From Brachybacterium sp. EE-P12 (GTDB lineage: Bacteria; Actinomycetota; Actinomycetes; Actinomycetales; Dermabacteraceae), in assembly GCF_003711805.1 (NCBI RefSeq), contig NZ_QXCP01000009.1:124001-188000 (forward strand): a DNA stretch of 64,000 nucleotides. The letters are read 5' to 3'. How positions within the stretch are numbered: the first letter of the stretch is position 1; the number at the start of each line of letters is the position of its first letter. The notes under the pieces were generated by a model. The model was not told the origin of the DNA, did not search any database, and worked only from the letters and a program-made list of their open reading frames with translations. The translations under genes were made by a program, and so were the position numbers. Below are positions 37,856-48,101 of the stretch, piece after piece.

Positions 37856-38304
37856 CAGCGCCTCCCCGCCTGCGCCTCTCGCTCGGCGACGACGATCGCG
37901 GTGGCGATCGCGCCGTCGTGCGAGAGGGAGAGGTGGAGGTGGGCGACGTCCTGCTCCTCGGCGGCGCGCAGGGTCGCGCCGCGCAGCCGCAGATGGGGGC
38001 GCTGTCCCGTGGCGCGCTCGACGGTGACGTCCTGCCAGGAGAAGTCTCCCGGGGTGCCGAGGGCCTTGCCCACGGCCTCCTTCGCGGCGACCCGGGCGGC
38101 GCGCGAGGCCGGTGAGAGCTCCCGCTCCCCGGGGGTCAGGAGACGGTCGAGCAGGGCGGGGGTCCGGGCGATCATCGCGTCCAGGCGCGGGATGTCCACC
38201 ACGTCCACGCCGACGCCGACGACGGTGCCGTCGGCCCGGGGCGCGAACGCCCGGCCGCCGAAGGTGTCGTCGGGGCCGGACGTCGCAGGGGTCGAGAGGG
38301 TCAC
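37855..38304 (-). CDS. acpS: Holo-[acyl-carrier-protein] synthase
   Basis: This 149-residue AcpS transfers phosphopantetheine to acyl carrier protein, with the metal-binding motifs GVGVDVVDIPRLD and AAKEAVGKALG. The GTG start is chosen because GATACT (38316-38311) lies six bases upstream; an ATG at 38385 would need a long unconserved extension across the promoter. Length is somewhat above the usual 120-130 because of the N-terminal tail. Confidence 0.9.
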   Translation of the reverse strand: MTLSTPATSGPDDTFGGRAFAPRADGTVVGVGVDVVDIPRLDAMIARTPALLDRLLTPGERELSPASRAARVAAKEAVGKALGTPGDFSWQDVTVERATGQRPHLRLRGATLRAAEEQDVAHLHLSLSHDGAIATAIVVAEREAQAGRR

Positions 38305-38381
38305 AGTGGCAGTATCACACCCCCGGCCCACCGGCGGGGCGGACCGGGCAGGTCGCCCGCCGCCCCGGCCGGCCGTGCCGG

Positions 38382-40250
38382 TCACTCGACGGTGACGGAC
38401 TTCGCGAGGTTGCGGGGCTGGTCCACGTCCAGGCCCTTCGCGGTCGCGAGCTCGCAGGAGAAGATCTGCAGCGGGATCACGGTCAGCAGCGCGGCGAAGA
38501 GGGTGCGCGTGGCGGGCACGCGGATCACCTCGTCGGCGTAGGGCAGCACCGCGTCGTCGCCCTCCTCGGCGATCACCAGGGTGCGGGCGCCGCGGGCGCG
38601 CACCTCCTGGATGTTGGAGACGACCTTGGAGTGCAGGGAGTGGCGGCCGCGCGGGGAGGGCACGATGACGAACACCGGCTGCCCCTCCTCGACCAGGGCA
38701 ATCGGGCCGTGCTTGAGCTCGCCGGCGGCGAAGCCCTCCGCGTGGATGTAGGCGATCTCCTTGAGCTTCAGCGCCCCCTCCATCGCGGTGGGATAGCCGA
38801 CGTGCCGGCCCAGGAAGAGCACGCTGGTGACGTCCTTCATGTCACGGGCGAGCTGCTCGATCTGCGCGGAGCCGTCGAGGACCTGCTGGATCTGCGCGGG
38901 GATCTGCTCGAGGTCGTCCATGAGCGCCGCGATCTCGTCGGGGAACAGGTTGCCGCGCACCTGGGCGAGGAAGAGGCCGAGCAGGTAGCTGGCGACGATC
39001 TGGCCGAGGTACGCCTTGGTCGAGGCGACCGCGATCTCGGGGCCGACGTGCAGGTACAGCGCCGCGTCGGACTCGCGCGGGATGGTGGAGCCGCGCGTGT
39101 TGCACAGCGCGATCACCTTCGCGCCCTGCTCGCGGGCGTGCCGGACCGCCATGAGCGTGTCCATCGTCTCGCCGGACTGGGAGATCGCGACGACCAGGGT
39201 CTTCTCGGTGACGACAGGGTCGCGGTAGCGGAACTCGTGGGCGAGCTCGACCTCGGTGGGGATCCGGCACCAGTGCTCGATCGCGTACTTCGCGACGGCG
39301 CCGGCATTGGCGGCGGTGCCGCAGGCGATCACCACGATCTTGTCGATGCTGCGCAGCACCGAGGGGTCGATCTGCATCTCGTCGAGTTGGAGGGTGCCGT
39401 TCTCGAGCCGGCCGCGGAGGGTGTCGGCGACAGCGTCGGCCTGCTCGTGGATCTCCTTGGCCATGAAGGAGTCGTAGCCGCCCTTCTGCGCGGCGGCGGC
39501 GTCCCACTCGATCGTGTAGCGCTTCGCGTCCTCGACCTCGCGGCCCTCGACGTCGATGATCGAGACCGCATCGGGGGTGACGGTGACGATCTGGTCCTGG
39601 CCGATCTCGAGCGCCTCCTTGGTGGAGTCGACGAAGGCGGCGACGTCGGAGCCGAGGAAGTTCTCCCCGTCGCCGAGGCCCACCACCAGCGGGGAGTTGC
39701 GGCGCGCGGCGACGACGGTGTCCGGGGCGTCGCGGTGGACGGCCAGGAGCGTGAAGGCGCCCTCGAGCAGCGCGGCGGTGCGGCGCATCGCCTCGGTGAG
39801 GTCGCCGGTGGCCGCCATCTCGCGGGCGACGAGATGGGCGGCGGCCTCGGAGTCGGTCTCGGAGGCGAAGGCGAAGCCGTCGGCCTCGAGCTCGCCGCGC
39901 AGCGCGGCGAAGTTCTCGATGATGCCGTTGTGGACCAGCGCCAGCTCGCCGTCGCGTCCGCCCAGGTGGGGGTGGGCGTTGGTGTCGGTGGGGCCGCCAT
40001 GGGTGGCCCAGCGGGTGTGCGCGATGGCGACCTGCCCGGTGGACTCCGAGGCGTCCTCGAGGGCGCCGCGGAGGTTCGCGAGCTTGCCGGCGCGCTTGGT
40101 CACGCGCACCGCGCCCTCGTCGAGGACGGCGACGCCCGCGGAGTCGTAGCCGCGGTACTCGAGGCGGGCGAGGCCCTGGAGGGCCACGTCCACGGGACGG
40201 GAGGAGGGGGCTGCGGCGCGAGGGCCTGCGTATCCGACGATTCCACACAT
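38382..40250 (-). CDS. glmS: Glutamine-fructose-6-phosphate aminotransferase (isomerizing)
   Basis: This 622-residue enzyme starts MCGIVGYAG, so the catalytic cysteine becomes N-terminal after Met removal; an upstream in-frame ATG at 40259 would bury it and is rejected. It has the glutaminase domain (1-230) and two SIS sugar-isomerase domains, ending LAKSVTVE. TAGCGT seven bases upstream suggests a leaderless mRNA, so no glmS ribozyme is present. It feeds UDP-GlcNAc and mycothiol synthesis. Confidence 0.97.
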   Translation of the reverse strand: MCGIVGYAGPRAAAPSSRPVDVALQGLARLEYRGYDSAGVAVLDEGAVRVTKRAGKLANLRGALEDASESTGQVAIAHTRWATHGGPTDTNAHPHLGGRDGELALVHNGIIENFAALRGELEADGFAFASETDSEAAAHLVAREMAATGDLTEAMRRTAALLEGAFTLLAVHRDAPDTVVAARRNSPLVVGLGDGENFLGSDVAAFVDSTKEALEIGQDQIVTVTPDAVSIIDVEGREVEDAKRYTIEWDAAAAQKGGYDSFMAKEIHEQADAVADTLRGRLENGTLQLDEMQIDPSVLRSIDKIVVIACGTAANAGAVAKYAIEHWCRIPTEVELAHEFRYRDPVVTEKTLVVAISQSGETMDTLMAVRHAREQGAKVIALCNTRGSTIPRESDAALYLHVGPEIAVASTKAYLGQIVASYLLGLFLAQVRGNLFPDEIAALMDDLEQIPAQIQQVLDGSAQIEQLARDMKDVTSVLFLGRHVGYPTAMEGALKLKEIAYIHAEGFAAGELKHGPIALVEEGQPVFVIVPSPRGRHSLHSKVVSNIQEVRARGARTLVIAEEGDDAVLPYADEVIRVPATRTLFAALLTVIPLQIFSCELATAKGLDVDQPRNLAKSVTVE

Positions 40251-40475
40251 GGCGCTCACGCTAGCGATCGCGTCCTCCGATTCCGCCGCCCGCGCCGGAT
40301 CCGTGCGAGGCCTTCCTCACCTTCGCTCCCCGCCGCGCGCGGCCGTGGCCGAGCGTGCTCACGACCGATCAGATATGAGCATCGCGCCCTGCGCGGTGCT
40401 GACCGGGGCGCAGCCGGGAGGGCGGCGATGCACCGCTGCACGGCGCGGGCTCGAAATGCTGGAAGAATCTCCTGC

Positions 40476-41432
40476 ATGAAGGCAGCAGCGGCGCACGCCA
40501 CGGTCACCCCGTTCGAGGAGATCTCCCGAGAGGACTGGGCGCGGCTGTCACGGCAGACGCCGCTGCCGCTGTCCGAGGAGGACGTGGACCGGCTGCGCGG
40601 CCTCGGCGACCGGCTGGACCTCTCGGAGGTCGACGCCGTCTACCGGCCGATCTCCCGCCTGCTGAACATCCAGGTCGCGGCCGCGCAGTCGCTGCGTCGG
40701 GCGCGGGAGGAGTTCCTCGACCAGCACCAGCAGCGCACCCCGTACATCATCGGCGTGGCCGGCTCGGTGGCTGTCGGCAAGTCCACCACGGCCCGTCTGC
40801 TGCGCGAGCTGATGGCGCGCTGGCCCGACACCCCGCGGGTCCAGCTGGTGACCACCGACGGCTTCCTGTACCCCAACCACGTGCTCGAATCGCGCGGGAT
40901 CATGCAGCGCAAGGGCTTCCCCGAGAGCTACGACCGCCGCCGCCTGCTGCGCTTCGTCGCGGACGTCAAGGCCGGCCACGAGCGGGTCGAGGCCCCGGTG
41001 TACTCGCACCTGACCTACGACATCCTCGAGGACGAGAAGGTGGTCGTCGAGCGTCCCGACGTGCTGATCGTCGAGGGCCTGAACGTGCTCCAGCCCGCCC
41101 GCCCCCGCCGCGACGGACGGCTGGGGATGGCGGTCTCGGACTTCTTCGACTTCTCGGTCTACGTCGACGCCCGGGTCGAGGACGTCCAGCGCTGGTACGT
41201 GGACCGCTTCCTGCAGCTGCGCAGGACCGCCTTCTCCGACCCGCGCTCCTACTTCCGCCGCTACGCCGATCTCACCGATGACGAGGCCGTGCAGACGGCT
41301 CTCGGGATCTGGCGCAGCATCAACGGACCGAACCTCACCGAGAACGTGGTCCCCACCCGCGGCCGCGCCGACCTCGTGCTGCGCAAGGACGGGAAGCACC
41401 GCGTCCACTCGGTGCTGCTGCGCAAGGTCTGA
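40476..41432 (+). CDS. coaA: Type I pantothenate kinase
   Basis: This 318-residue kinase has Walker A GVAGSVAVGKSTTARLL, the motif TTDGFLYPN and YDILEDEKVVVERPDVLIVE, standard for bacterial CoaA. It catalyses the first step of CoA synthesis. It is divergent from glmS. AAGAAT lies seven bases before the ATG, so a leaderless mRNA is likely. Confidence 0.96.
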   Translation: MKAAAAHATVTPFEEISREDWARLSRQTPLPLSEEDVDRLRGLGDRLDLSEVDAVYRPISRLLNIQVAAAQSLRRAREEFLDQHQQRTPYIIGVAGSVAVGKSTTARLLRELMARWPDTPRVQLVTTDGFLYPNHVLESRGIMQRKGFPESYDRRRLLRFVADVKAGHERVEAPVYSHLTYDILEDEKVVVERPDVLIVEGLNVLQPARPRRDGRLGMAVSDFFDFSVYVDARVEDVQRWYVDRFLQLRRTAFSDPRSYFRRYADLTDDEAVQTALGIWRSINGPNLTENVVPTRGRADLVLRKDGKHRVHSVLLRKV

Positions 41433-41436
41433 GCCC

Positions 41437-41504
41437 GGGCCCGCCTCTCCCCCGGACCCATCTCCACCTCGGGCCCGCCTCTCCCCCGGCCCCATCTCCA
41501 CCCC
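41437..41504. repeat. 34-bp tandem repeat after coaA
   Basis: Two 34-bp units (41437-41470, 41471-41504) starting GGGCCCGCCTCTCCCCCGG differ at two positions, and a degenerate third part follows to about 41530. It starts five bases after the coaA stop and precedes a long hairpin. Confidence 0.8.
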
Positions 41505-41553
41505 GGGGCCACCTCTACCCCGGGGCCCGTCGTTCCGGATCCCTTCCGACAGA

Positions 41554-41616
41554 CGGCGAGTGCTGCATCTGGACCGGTATTCGCACGGAATACAGGTCCA
41601 GATGCAGCACTCGCCG
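41554..41616. terminator. Very long hairpin between coaA and glmM
   Basis: Left arm 41554-41575 and right arm 41595-41616 are perfect 22-bp complements (left begins CGGCGAGTGCTGCATCTGG). After one G/A mismatch the stem continues GTATTC/GAATAC around a 5-nt loop, so 28 of 29 positions pair. It lies between two convergent genes and probably ends both transcripts, though the stem is much longer than a terminator needs. Confidence 0.7.
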
Positions 41617-41658
41617 ACGGGCCGGGCGGCCGGGCCGCCTCGGCCGAGGATCCGCGGC

Positions 41659-43005
41659 TCAGAGCCCGACGCGCTCGCGCACGACGACCGCCAGGCGCTC
41701 GGCGACCTCGCTCGCCTGCTCGTCCGTCGGCGCCTCGACCATCACGCGCACCACGGGCTCGGTGCCGGAGGGGCGCAGCAGCACACGGCCGGTCTCCCCC
41801 AGCTCCGCCTCCGCCGCGGCGATCGCGTCGGTGACGCCGCGGTCGATGGTGGCCTTGGCCTTGTCGACGTCCTTGACGTTGATCAGCGCCTGCGGGAGGC
41901 GGGTCATGACGGCCTTGAGCTCGCGGGCGGTGCGGCCGGTCTCGGCGATGCGCTGCAGGAGGTGGAGGGCGGTGAGCTCGCCGTCGCCGGTGGTGGCGTG
42001 CTCGGCGAGGATCACGTGCCCGGACTGCTCGCCGCCCAGGGAGAAGCCGCCGAGGTTCATCTCCTCGAGCACGTAGCGGTCGCCGACCCCGGTCTGGCCC
42101 AGCACGATCCCGTGCTCCTTCATCGCGAGCTTGAGACCGAGGTTGCTCATCACCGTCACGACCAGGGTGTCCTCATGGAGCTTGCCGCGCTCCTTGAGAT
42201 CCAGGGCCAGGATCGCCATGATCTGGTCGCCGTCGATGATCTCCCCGTCGGCGTCCACGGCCAGGCAGCGGTCCGCGTCGCCGTCGAAGGCCACGCCGAT
42301 GTCGGCGCCGTGCTCCCGCACCGCGGCCTGCAGCGGCTCGAGGTGGGTGGAGCCGACGCCGTCGTTGATCAGCCCGCCGTCCGTGCCGTCGCCGATCACG
42401 TGCACTCGCGCGCCGGCGCGGCGCAGCGCCTCGGGGCCGGAGAGCGAGGCGGCGCCGTTGGCGCAGTCGGCGACCACGGTCAGGCCCTCGAGGGAGCGGT
42501 CCAGCGTGCCGACGAGGTGGGTCACGTACTCCTCGATCGCGCCCTCGTAGCGGCTGATGGTGCCGACGTCGGTGCCCTGCGGGCGGTCCCACTGCTCGCC
42601 CAGGCGGGCCTCGATCGCGTCCTCGACCTCGTCGGGCAGCTTGGTGCCGCCGCGGGCGAAGAACTTGATGCCGTTGTCGGGGGCGGGGTTGTGGGAGGCG
42701 GAGATCATCACGCCGAGGTCCGCGCCGGTGGACTGGACGAGATGGGCGAGGCCCGGAGTGGGCAGCACCTCGGCGTCGAGCACGTCCACGCCCGCGGAGG
42801 CGAGCCCGGCGCTGACCGCGGCGGCGAGGAAGTGGCCCGAGGGACGGGTGTCGCGGGCGACGATGGCGCGCGGCCGGGTGCCGCCGAAGGCGCCGAGGGT
42901 GCCCAGCACGTGCGCCGCCCCCACGGACAGCTCGACCGCGAGCTCCGCGGTGATGTCGTCGTTGGCGCGTCCGCGCACTCCGTCGGTGCCGAAGAGTCGA
43001 GCCAC
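41659..43005 (-). CDS. glmM: Phosphoglucosamine mutase
   Basis: This 448-residue enzyme has the phosphoserine motif [10 protein letters not shown], the metal loop FDGDADRCL and the phosphate-binding motif LLRPSGTEP. It converts glucosamine-6-P to glucosamine-1-P for UDP-GlcNAc. GTG start with AAGGAG upstream; the open frame runs far upstream but that part is antisense to the SNF2 gene. Confidence 0.96.
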   Translation of the reverse strand: MARLFGTDGVRGRANDDITAELAVELSVGAAHVLGTLGAFGGTRPRAIVARDTRPSGHFLAAAVSAGLASAGVDVLDAEVLPTPGLAHLVQSTGADLGVMISASHNPAPDNGIKFFARGGTKLPDEVEDAIEARLGEQWDRPQGTDVGTISRYEGAIEEYVTHLVGTLDRSLEGLTVVADCANGAASLSGPEALRRAGARVHVIGDGTDGGLINDGVGSTHLEPLQAAVREHGADIGVAFDGDADRCLAVDADGEIIDGDQIMAILALDLKERGKLHEDTLVVTVMSNLGLKLAMKEHGIVLGQTGVGDRYVLEEMNLGGFSLGGEQSGHVILAEHATTGDGELTALHLLQRIAETGRTARELKAVMTRLPQALINVKDVDKAKATIDRGVTDAIAAAEAELGETGRVLLRPSGTEPVVRVMVEAPTDEQASEVAERLAVVVRERVGL

Positions 43006-43170
43006 GGGGTTCTCCTTGGAAGGGTCGGTGGTGGTGCTGCTCCCGCTGCGCGGCCGACGGGGAGCGTCGGCCCCCGCGCGCCGGGAGGACGTTGTGAGAC
43101 TACCCGCCGCGGGCGTTCGATCCGTCGCGATCCCTCGTGCGCGGGACGCGTCGCGGGTTACGTTGGCGGG

Positions 43171-46100
43171 ATGTCCGGATCGGTCCTGCTCCCCCGCCTG
43201 CTGCCCTCGGCGATCAGCCACCATGTGGGAGATCGCACGGCGGGCAGGAGCCTCGCCTCGGCGCGCGGCGGGAGCGTCGGCGAGGTGCACTGGGACGAGG
43301 CGAGCTCCACGGTCTCCGCACCGGTGACGGACGCCGACGGCGTCGAGCACCGCGCCGAGGCGGTCCTCGTCGAGTACGAGGAGGACGCCGTCTCGCGCCG
43401 CTTCCAGGCGCCGGGGCCGGGCGGGCTGTGGCGGCCGCGCTCCTCGCTCTGCGACTGCGAGGTGGGCGAGGCGTGCCTGCATGTCGGCGCGCTGCTGTAC
43501 CGGACGAACGACCTCGCCGTCCGCGCTGCGAAGGAGGACCCGCCCGCGGAGTGGCGCTCGGTGCTGCGGCCCCTGCTCGGCCGCGGCACGGTCGCGGAGC
43601 GGTCCGGGACCGCGGTCGCGAAGCCGCTCGCGCTGCGGGTCGATCTCGAGGCGGCGACCTCGTCGGCCGGCTCCTCCCGCCATCATCGGGAGGTCGCGAC
43701 CGCCGCGCACCTGGCCTCCGGGGCGGAGCTGTGGCTGGGGCTGCGCCCGGTCACGCGCGGCCGCAAGGGGCTGTGGATCAAGGGGGACCTCTCCTGGCGC
43801 AGCTTCGAGTTCCGCCGGGCCGGGCGGGAGTACGACCAGGCGCAGGGCGAGGCGCTCACACGGATCTTCGCGGCGGCGTCCGTGGAGCGCTCCTACACCT
43901 CCGGCGCGGTGGACCACCTGTGGCTGAACTCGATCACCTCGCCGCTGCTGTGGCAGGCCCTCGCCCATGCGCTGGACGCCGGGATCGAGCTGCTGCCCGG
44001 CAGCGGGCTCGCCTCGATCCAGCTCGCCGGCGCCGGGCAGGCGGGACTCGACGTGCGCGGGCTCGAGGGCGGGGACCTGGTGGTCGCGCCGCGGCTCGGG
44101 ATCGCCGGGGCGGCCGACGACGGACCGGCGGGGGCGCCGGAGGAGGAGTCCGACGACCTGCCCGAGGACGCCCCGCGCCGCACGGTGCGCCTGCTCGGCG
44201 CGGCCGGGGTGCTCGAGGCGGCGCCGGCGGGCGAGGAGCTGCTCGCCGGCCGGATCGCCCCGCTGCCCGCCGCCGTCCCCCGGGATCTGCGCACCCTCCT
44301 GCACCGTCGGCGGGGGCTGACGATCCCCGCCGCGGACCGCGAGACCTTCCTCGAGGTCGCCTATCCGCGGCTGCGCGCGCTCAGCACGGTCACGAGCACG
44401 GACGGCAGCGTGGCGCTGCCCGCCGCGCGCCGCCCCACCCTGCACCTCGAGGCCGCCTATGCCGACGGGGACCGGCTCTCGCTGCGCTGGTCCTGGCGCT
44501 ATCACGACCCCGAGCGCCGCCTGCCGATCGACCAGCGCCAGGGTGCCCGACGCGACATGGAGCACGAGGACGAGGTGATCGCCGAGGCGATGACCCTGTG
44601 GCCGCATCACCCTTCCGACGCCGCGCAGCTGCTCAGCGGCGTGGACACGGCCGAGTTCACCGCGCACGTGCTGGATGCGCTGGACGGCCTGGACCATGTG
44701 GAGGTCGAGGTCACCGGCACCCGCCACGCCTATCGCGAGCTCGACGGCGCGCCGCAGGTGCGCATCACCCAGCACGCCTCCCCCGGCAAGAACGACTGGT
44801 TCGACCTCGGCTTCGACATCACGATCGAGGGCCGGCAGATCCCCTTCCCGAGCCTGTTCGTGGCGCTCGCGCGCGGCCGGGACAAGCTGCTGATGCCGGA
44901 CAAGACCTACTTCTCCCTGGACCATCCGGCCTTCGACGCGCTGCGCGAGCTGATCCGCGAGGGCGAGGCGCTCGCGGAGTGGGAGCCGGAGGTGCAGCGG
45001 ATCTCGACGTTTCAGGTCGACATGTGGGACGAGCTCGCCGAGATCGCGGACCAGGCCGAGGCGAGCGCGGAATGGACCGCGAGCGTCGGCCTGCTGCGCT
45101 CCCTCGAGGACCGTCCCGTGCCGTCCCTGCCCGCCGGGCTGCACGCGGACCTGCGGCCCTATCAGCGCGAGGGCTTCACCTGGCTCTCGCTGTTGTGGGA
45201 CCAGGGCCTCGGCGGGGTGCTCGCCGACGACATGGGTCTGGGCAAGACGGTGCAGACCCTCGCCCTGATCGCGCACGCGCGCGAGCAGTCCCCGGTCGCG
45301 CCGCCGTTCCTGGTCGTCGCGCCCGCCTCGGTGCTGCCGGTGTGGCGGCGGGAGGCCGAGCGCTTCGCCCCGGACCTGCGGGTGCGGGTGCTCGAGGGGA
45401 CCTCGTCAGCCCGCGGCGGGCACGGCGAGGAGGACCTCGAGGGCGTGGACCTGGTGGTGACCAGCTATGCGGTGCTGCGCCTGGACGAGGAGCTCTTCGC
45501 CTCCCGCCGCTTCCAGGGCTTCGTGCTCGACGAGGCGCAGTTCGTGAAGAACCGCCGTTCCCGCACCCACCTCGCCGCGAAGCGGGTACGCGCGGGCATG
45601 CGCCTGGCGATCACGGGCACCCCGATGGAGAACTCCCTGGACGACCTGTGGGCGATCATGGACCTCGTCGCGCCCGGCCTGCTGGGCTCCGCGATCGGGT
45701 TCCGCCGGCGCTACACGCTGCCGATCGCCTCCGGCGAGGCGCCGGGACGGATGGAGCAGCTGCGCCGGCGCGTCCGCCCCTTCCTGCTGCGCCGCACCAA
45801 GGAGCTCGTCGCGAAGGAGCTGCCGGAGAGGCACGAGGAGGTGCTCACGGTGACGCTCTCGCCGGAGCACCGCGCGGTCTACGACTCGGTGCTGCAGCGC
45901 GAGCGCAAGAAGGTGCTGGGCCTGATCGACACGGATCTGGACCGCTCGCGCTTCATCGTCTTCCGCTCCCTGACGCTGCTGCGGATGCTGGCGCTGGATC
46001 CCTCGCTCGTGGATCCCGAGGAGTACTCCGACGTGCCGAGCTCGAAGCTCGAGGCGCTCTTCGACCGGCTCGAGGAGGTCATCGGCGACGGGCACCGGGT

Positions 46101-46542
46101 GCTGCTGTTCAGCCAGTTCACGACCTATCTGGACCGTGTCGCCGCGGAGCTCTCCGCGCGCGGGATCGGCTTCGCGCACCTGGACGGCTCGACCAGGGAC
46201 CGCGACGCCGCCGTCAGCGGTTTCCGCGACGGGGACGCGCCGGTGTTCCTGATATCCCTGAAGGCGGGCGGCTTCGGCCTGACCCTCACCGAGGCGGACT
46301 ACGTGTTCCTGCTGGATCCGTGGTGGAACCCGGCGGCGGAGAACCAGGCCGTGGACCGCGCCCACCGCATCGGCCAGGACCGGCAGGTGATGGTCTACCG
46401 GATGATCGCGGAGGACACGATCGAGGAGAAGGTCCTCGCCCTCCAGCGCCGCAAGGCCGAGCTGTTCGACGCCCTCACCGACGGCGGGGAGGCGTTCCGC
46501 TCCGCCGTCACCGCCGAGGACCTGCGCGAGCTGCTGAGCTGA
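43171..46542 (+). CDS. SNF2-family DNA-dependent helicase with SWIM zinc finger
   Basis: This 1123-residue protein has an N-terminal SWIM finger ([11 protein letters not shown], near 95), a long middle region, and the SNF2 ATPase core: [15 protein letters not shown] (near 686), [10 protein letters not shown] (near 786), and the helicase C domain with [20 protein letters not shown] (near 1060). Such proteins remodel protein-DNA complexes in bacteria (RapA-like relatives or repair factors). TACGTT six bases before the ATG suggests a leaderless mRNA. It is convergent with the CaiB-like gene. Confidence 0.93.
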   Translation: MSGSVLLPRLLPSAISHHVGDRTAGRSLASARGGSVGEVHWDEASSTVSAPVTDADGVEHRAEAVLVEYEEDAVSRRFQAPGPGGLWRPRSSLCDCEVGEACLHVGALLYRTNDLAVRAAKEDPPAEWRSVLRPLLGRGTVAERSGTAVAKPLALRVDLEAATSSAGSSRHHREVATAAHLASGAELWLGLRPVTRGRKGLWIKGDLSWRSFEFRRAGREYDQAQGEALTRIFAAASVERSYTSGAVDHLWLNSITSPLLWQALAHALDAGIELLPGSGLASIQLAGAGQAGLDVRGLEGGDLVVAPRLGIAGAADDGPAGAPEEESDDLPEDAPRRTVRLLGAAGVLEAAPAGEELLAGRIAPLPAAVPRDLRTLLHRRRGLTIPAADRETFLEVAYPRLRALSTVTSTDGSVALPAARRPTLHLEAAYADGDRLSLRWSWRYHDPERRLPIDQRQGARRDMEHEDEVIAEAMTLWPHHPSDAAQLLSGVDTAEFTAHVLDALDGLDHVEVEVTGTRHAYRELDGAPQVRITQHASPGKNDWFDLGFDITIEGRQIPFPSLFVALARGRDKLLMPDKTYFSLDHPAFDALRELIREGEALAEWEPEVQRISTFQVDMWDELAEIADQAEASAEWTASVGLLRSLEDRPVPSLPAGLHADLRPYQREGFTWLSLLWDQGLGGVLADDMGLGKTVQTLALIAHAREQSPVAPPFLVVAPASVLPVWRREAERFAPDLRVRVLEGTSSARGGHGEEDLEGVDLVVTSYAVLRLDEELFASRRFQGFVLDEAQFVKNRRSRTHLAAKRVRAGMRLAITGTPMENSLDDLWAIMDLVAPGLLGSAIGFRRRYTLPIASGEAPGRMEQLRRRVRPFLLRRTKELVAKELPERHEEVLTVTLSPEHRAVYDSVLQRERKKVLGLIDTDLDRSRFIVFRSLTLLRMLALDPSLVDPEEYSDVPSSKLEALFDRLEEVIGDGHRVLLFSQFTTYLDRVAAELSARGIGFAHLDGSTRDRDAAVSGFRDGDAPVFLISLKAGGFGLTLTEADYVFLLDPWWNPAAENQAVDRAHRIGQDRQVMVYRMIAEDTIEEKVLALQRRKAELFDALTDGGEAFRSAVTAEDLRELLS

Positions 46543-46576
46543 AGCCTGCTGGGCGAGGCGCGGAGCGGTGGTCGAC

Positions 46577-46642
46577 TGCTGGCGGATGGCGTCCCGGTAC
46601 GACGATATATCCGTACGAGGACGCTATCGCTATCCGCCAGCA
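46577..46642. terminator. Nested hairpin across the end of the CaiB-like gene
   Basis: TGCTGGCGGAT (46577-46587) pairs with ATCCGCCAGCA (46632-46642); inside, GCGTCC (46589-46594) pairs with GGACGC (46619-46624) and GTACG (46597-46601) with CGTAC (46612-46616). The stop codon of the minus-strand CaiB-like gene (46632-46630) lies in it. It separates two convergent genes. Confidence 0.65.
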
Positions 46643-47958
46643 CCTGACCATCGCCCCGCCACGCTCCCGCGCCAGACCGGCTCAGCGGCCCCGTGCTCGG
46701 GCACGTCCTGCTCGATCGTGTGTCCGTCCAGCAGCAGCGGGGGCGGCACCGCCTCGAGCCTCTGCTCCGTCCCGCGGGCGACCACGCGCACCCGCGGCAC
46801 GGACGGCCCCGCGGCCTCCACCGCCGGCCCCACGACGTCGTCGGAGGCGGGCGGCCCGGCGGCGAGCAGGGTCCGTGCGGCACCGAGGAGGCTCGCCCGC
46901 ACGGTGACGGCGCGGCCTGAGGCGAGCGCCCCGATCACGTGCGCGGCGATCCGGTGCCCGGTCGCGTGGTCGAGCGCCTGCACCGGCAGCGCCCCGGGCC
47001 GCTCGGCGCTCCCGCAGCGCACCGCGATCCCGGTCGCGGCCTGCACGATCGAGTCGAATCCGGGGCGCTGCCCCCAGGGTCCGTGCTCGCCCCAGGCGGA
47101 GAGGGAGACGATCACGGCCTGCGGGGCGAGGGCCTCGAGGTCCTCGGTGCCGAGCCCGTGCCGCGCGAGCGCACCGGGGCGGTAGCCGTCCAGGATCACG
47201 TCGGCGCTCGCAGCCAGCTCTCGCACCCGGACGGCGTGGTCGGGCCGGCGCAGGTCCATGGCGGCCGAGCGCTTGCCCATTCCGGTGGAGAGGTGCTGGG
47301 CGGGGATCTCGGGGCGGTGCGGCGGGTCGATGCGGAGCACGTCGGCGCCCAGGCAGGCGAGCAGCTGGGTGCAGGTGGGGCCGGCGATCACCCGGGTGAG
47401 GTCCAGGACCCGAACGCCGTCGAGGGGCAATGCCGGGAACGTCCCGCCCAGGACGTGCAGCGCCGGGCGCGCCCCGCGGTCGACGACCGTGGTCCAGGGC
47501 TCCCCGGCGGTCGCGAGATGGTGCGGGTGCATCTGCCACTCCTCGGCGGTGCGGACGGCGACCGCGATCCCGCCTGCCGCGGCGACCTCGTCCTCGATCT
47601 GCGCGGCCGGCCGGACGGCGAGGACGCGGTCGAGCCCGTCCCGGTCCCGGATCCCGTAGAGCTCCCGCAGCACCTCGGCATGGTGGGGGTAGTTCCCGTG
47701 CAGGCGCACCCAGCCGTCGGCCGCCCTGGCGAAGCCCGACAGCTCCGCCCACGCCTGTGCCGGGACGCCGTCGACGTGCAGGTGCTCGAGGGCGGCGAAG
47801 GAGGCGGCGGTGAGCGCGGGGCTCGTCGTGACATGGAGGTCGAGGCCCCGCGCGCGGGTGAGAGCGGCGGCGGCATCGCGGACCTGTTCGACCGCGTCGA
47901 CGGCGAAGGTCTCGACGTCGAGGGGGCAGGCCCACCAGCGAGCGGAAGGGGCGTCCAT
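46630..47958 (-). CDS. CaiB/BaiF-family CoA transferase, rearranged domain order
   Basis: This 442-residue protein contains the class III CoA-transferase N-terminal block LDGVRVLDLTRVIAGPTCTQ only from about residue 190, followed by GMGKRSAAMDLRRPD and SAWGEHGPWGQRPGFDSIVQ. The first 185 residues (RTADGWVRLHG-like sequence ADGWVRLHGNYPHHAEVL) resemble what is C-terminal in ordinary CaiB proteins, so the layout looks circularly permuted. Substrate unknown. TAGGCT seven bases before the ATG suggests a leaderless mRNA. Confidence 0.8.
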   Translation of the reverse strand: MDAPSARWWACPLDVETFAVDAVEQVRDAAAALTRARGLDLHVTTSPALTAASFAALEHLHVDGVPAQAWAELSGFARAADGWVRLHGNYPHHAEVLRELYGIRDRDGLDRVLAVRPAAQIEDEVAAAGGIAVAVRTAEEWQMHPHHLATAGEPWTTVVDRGARPALHVLGGTFPALPLDGVRVLDLTRVIAGPTCTQLLACLGADVLRIDPPHRPEIPAQHLSTGMGKRSAAMDLRRPDHAVRVRELAASADVILDGYRPGALARHGLGTEDLEALAPQAVIVSLSAWGEHGPWGQRPGFDSIVQAATGIAVRCGSAERPGALPVQALDHATGHRIAAHVIGALASGRAVTVRASLLGAARTLLAAGPPASDDVVGPAVEAAGPSVPRVRVVARGTEQRLEAVPPPLLLDGHTIEQDVPEHGAAEPVWRGSVAGRWSGAGG

Positions 47959-48101
47959 CCGTCGGAGCCTACCGGCGTCGACGCCGCCACGACGGGTCGG
48001 CGAGGCACTGCCCGCTCGCGACCTGCAGCGTGCCACCTGCCGCCTGCCGGGAGGGGATGGTCATCTGCTGACCATCGCCCTGTCCCGCTCTCGCGCCGGG
48101 A

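Noticed and set aside
40251..40475. glmS leader as a possible glmS ribozyme
   Set aside because: A -10-like TAGCGT lies seven bases before the ATG, leaving no room for a ribozyme, and no ribozyme core is visible.
41659..45276. Minus-strand frame of 1205 codons with glmM at its end
   Set aside because: Only the last 448 codons are glmM; the rest is antisense to the SNF2 gene. The GTG at 43005 has a ribosome site.
46555..46645. Palindrome as an attachment site or IS end
   Set aside because: No integrase, transposase or target duplication is visible nearby.
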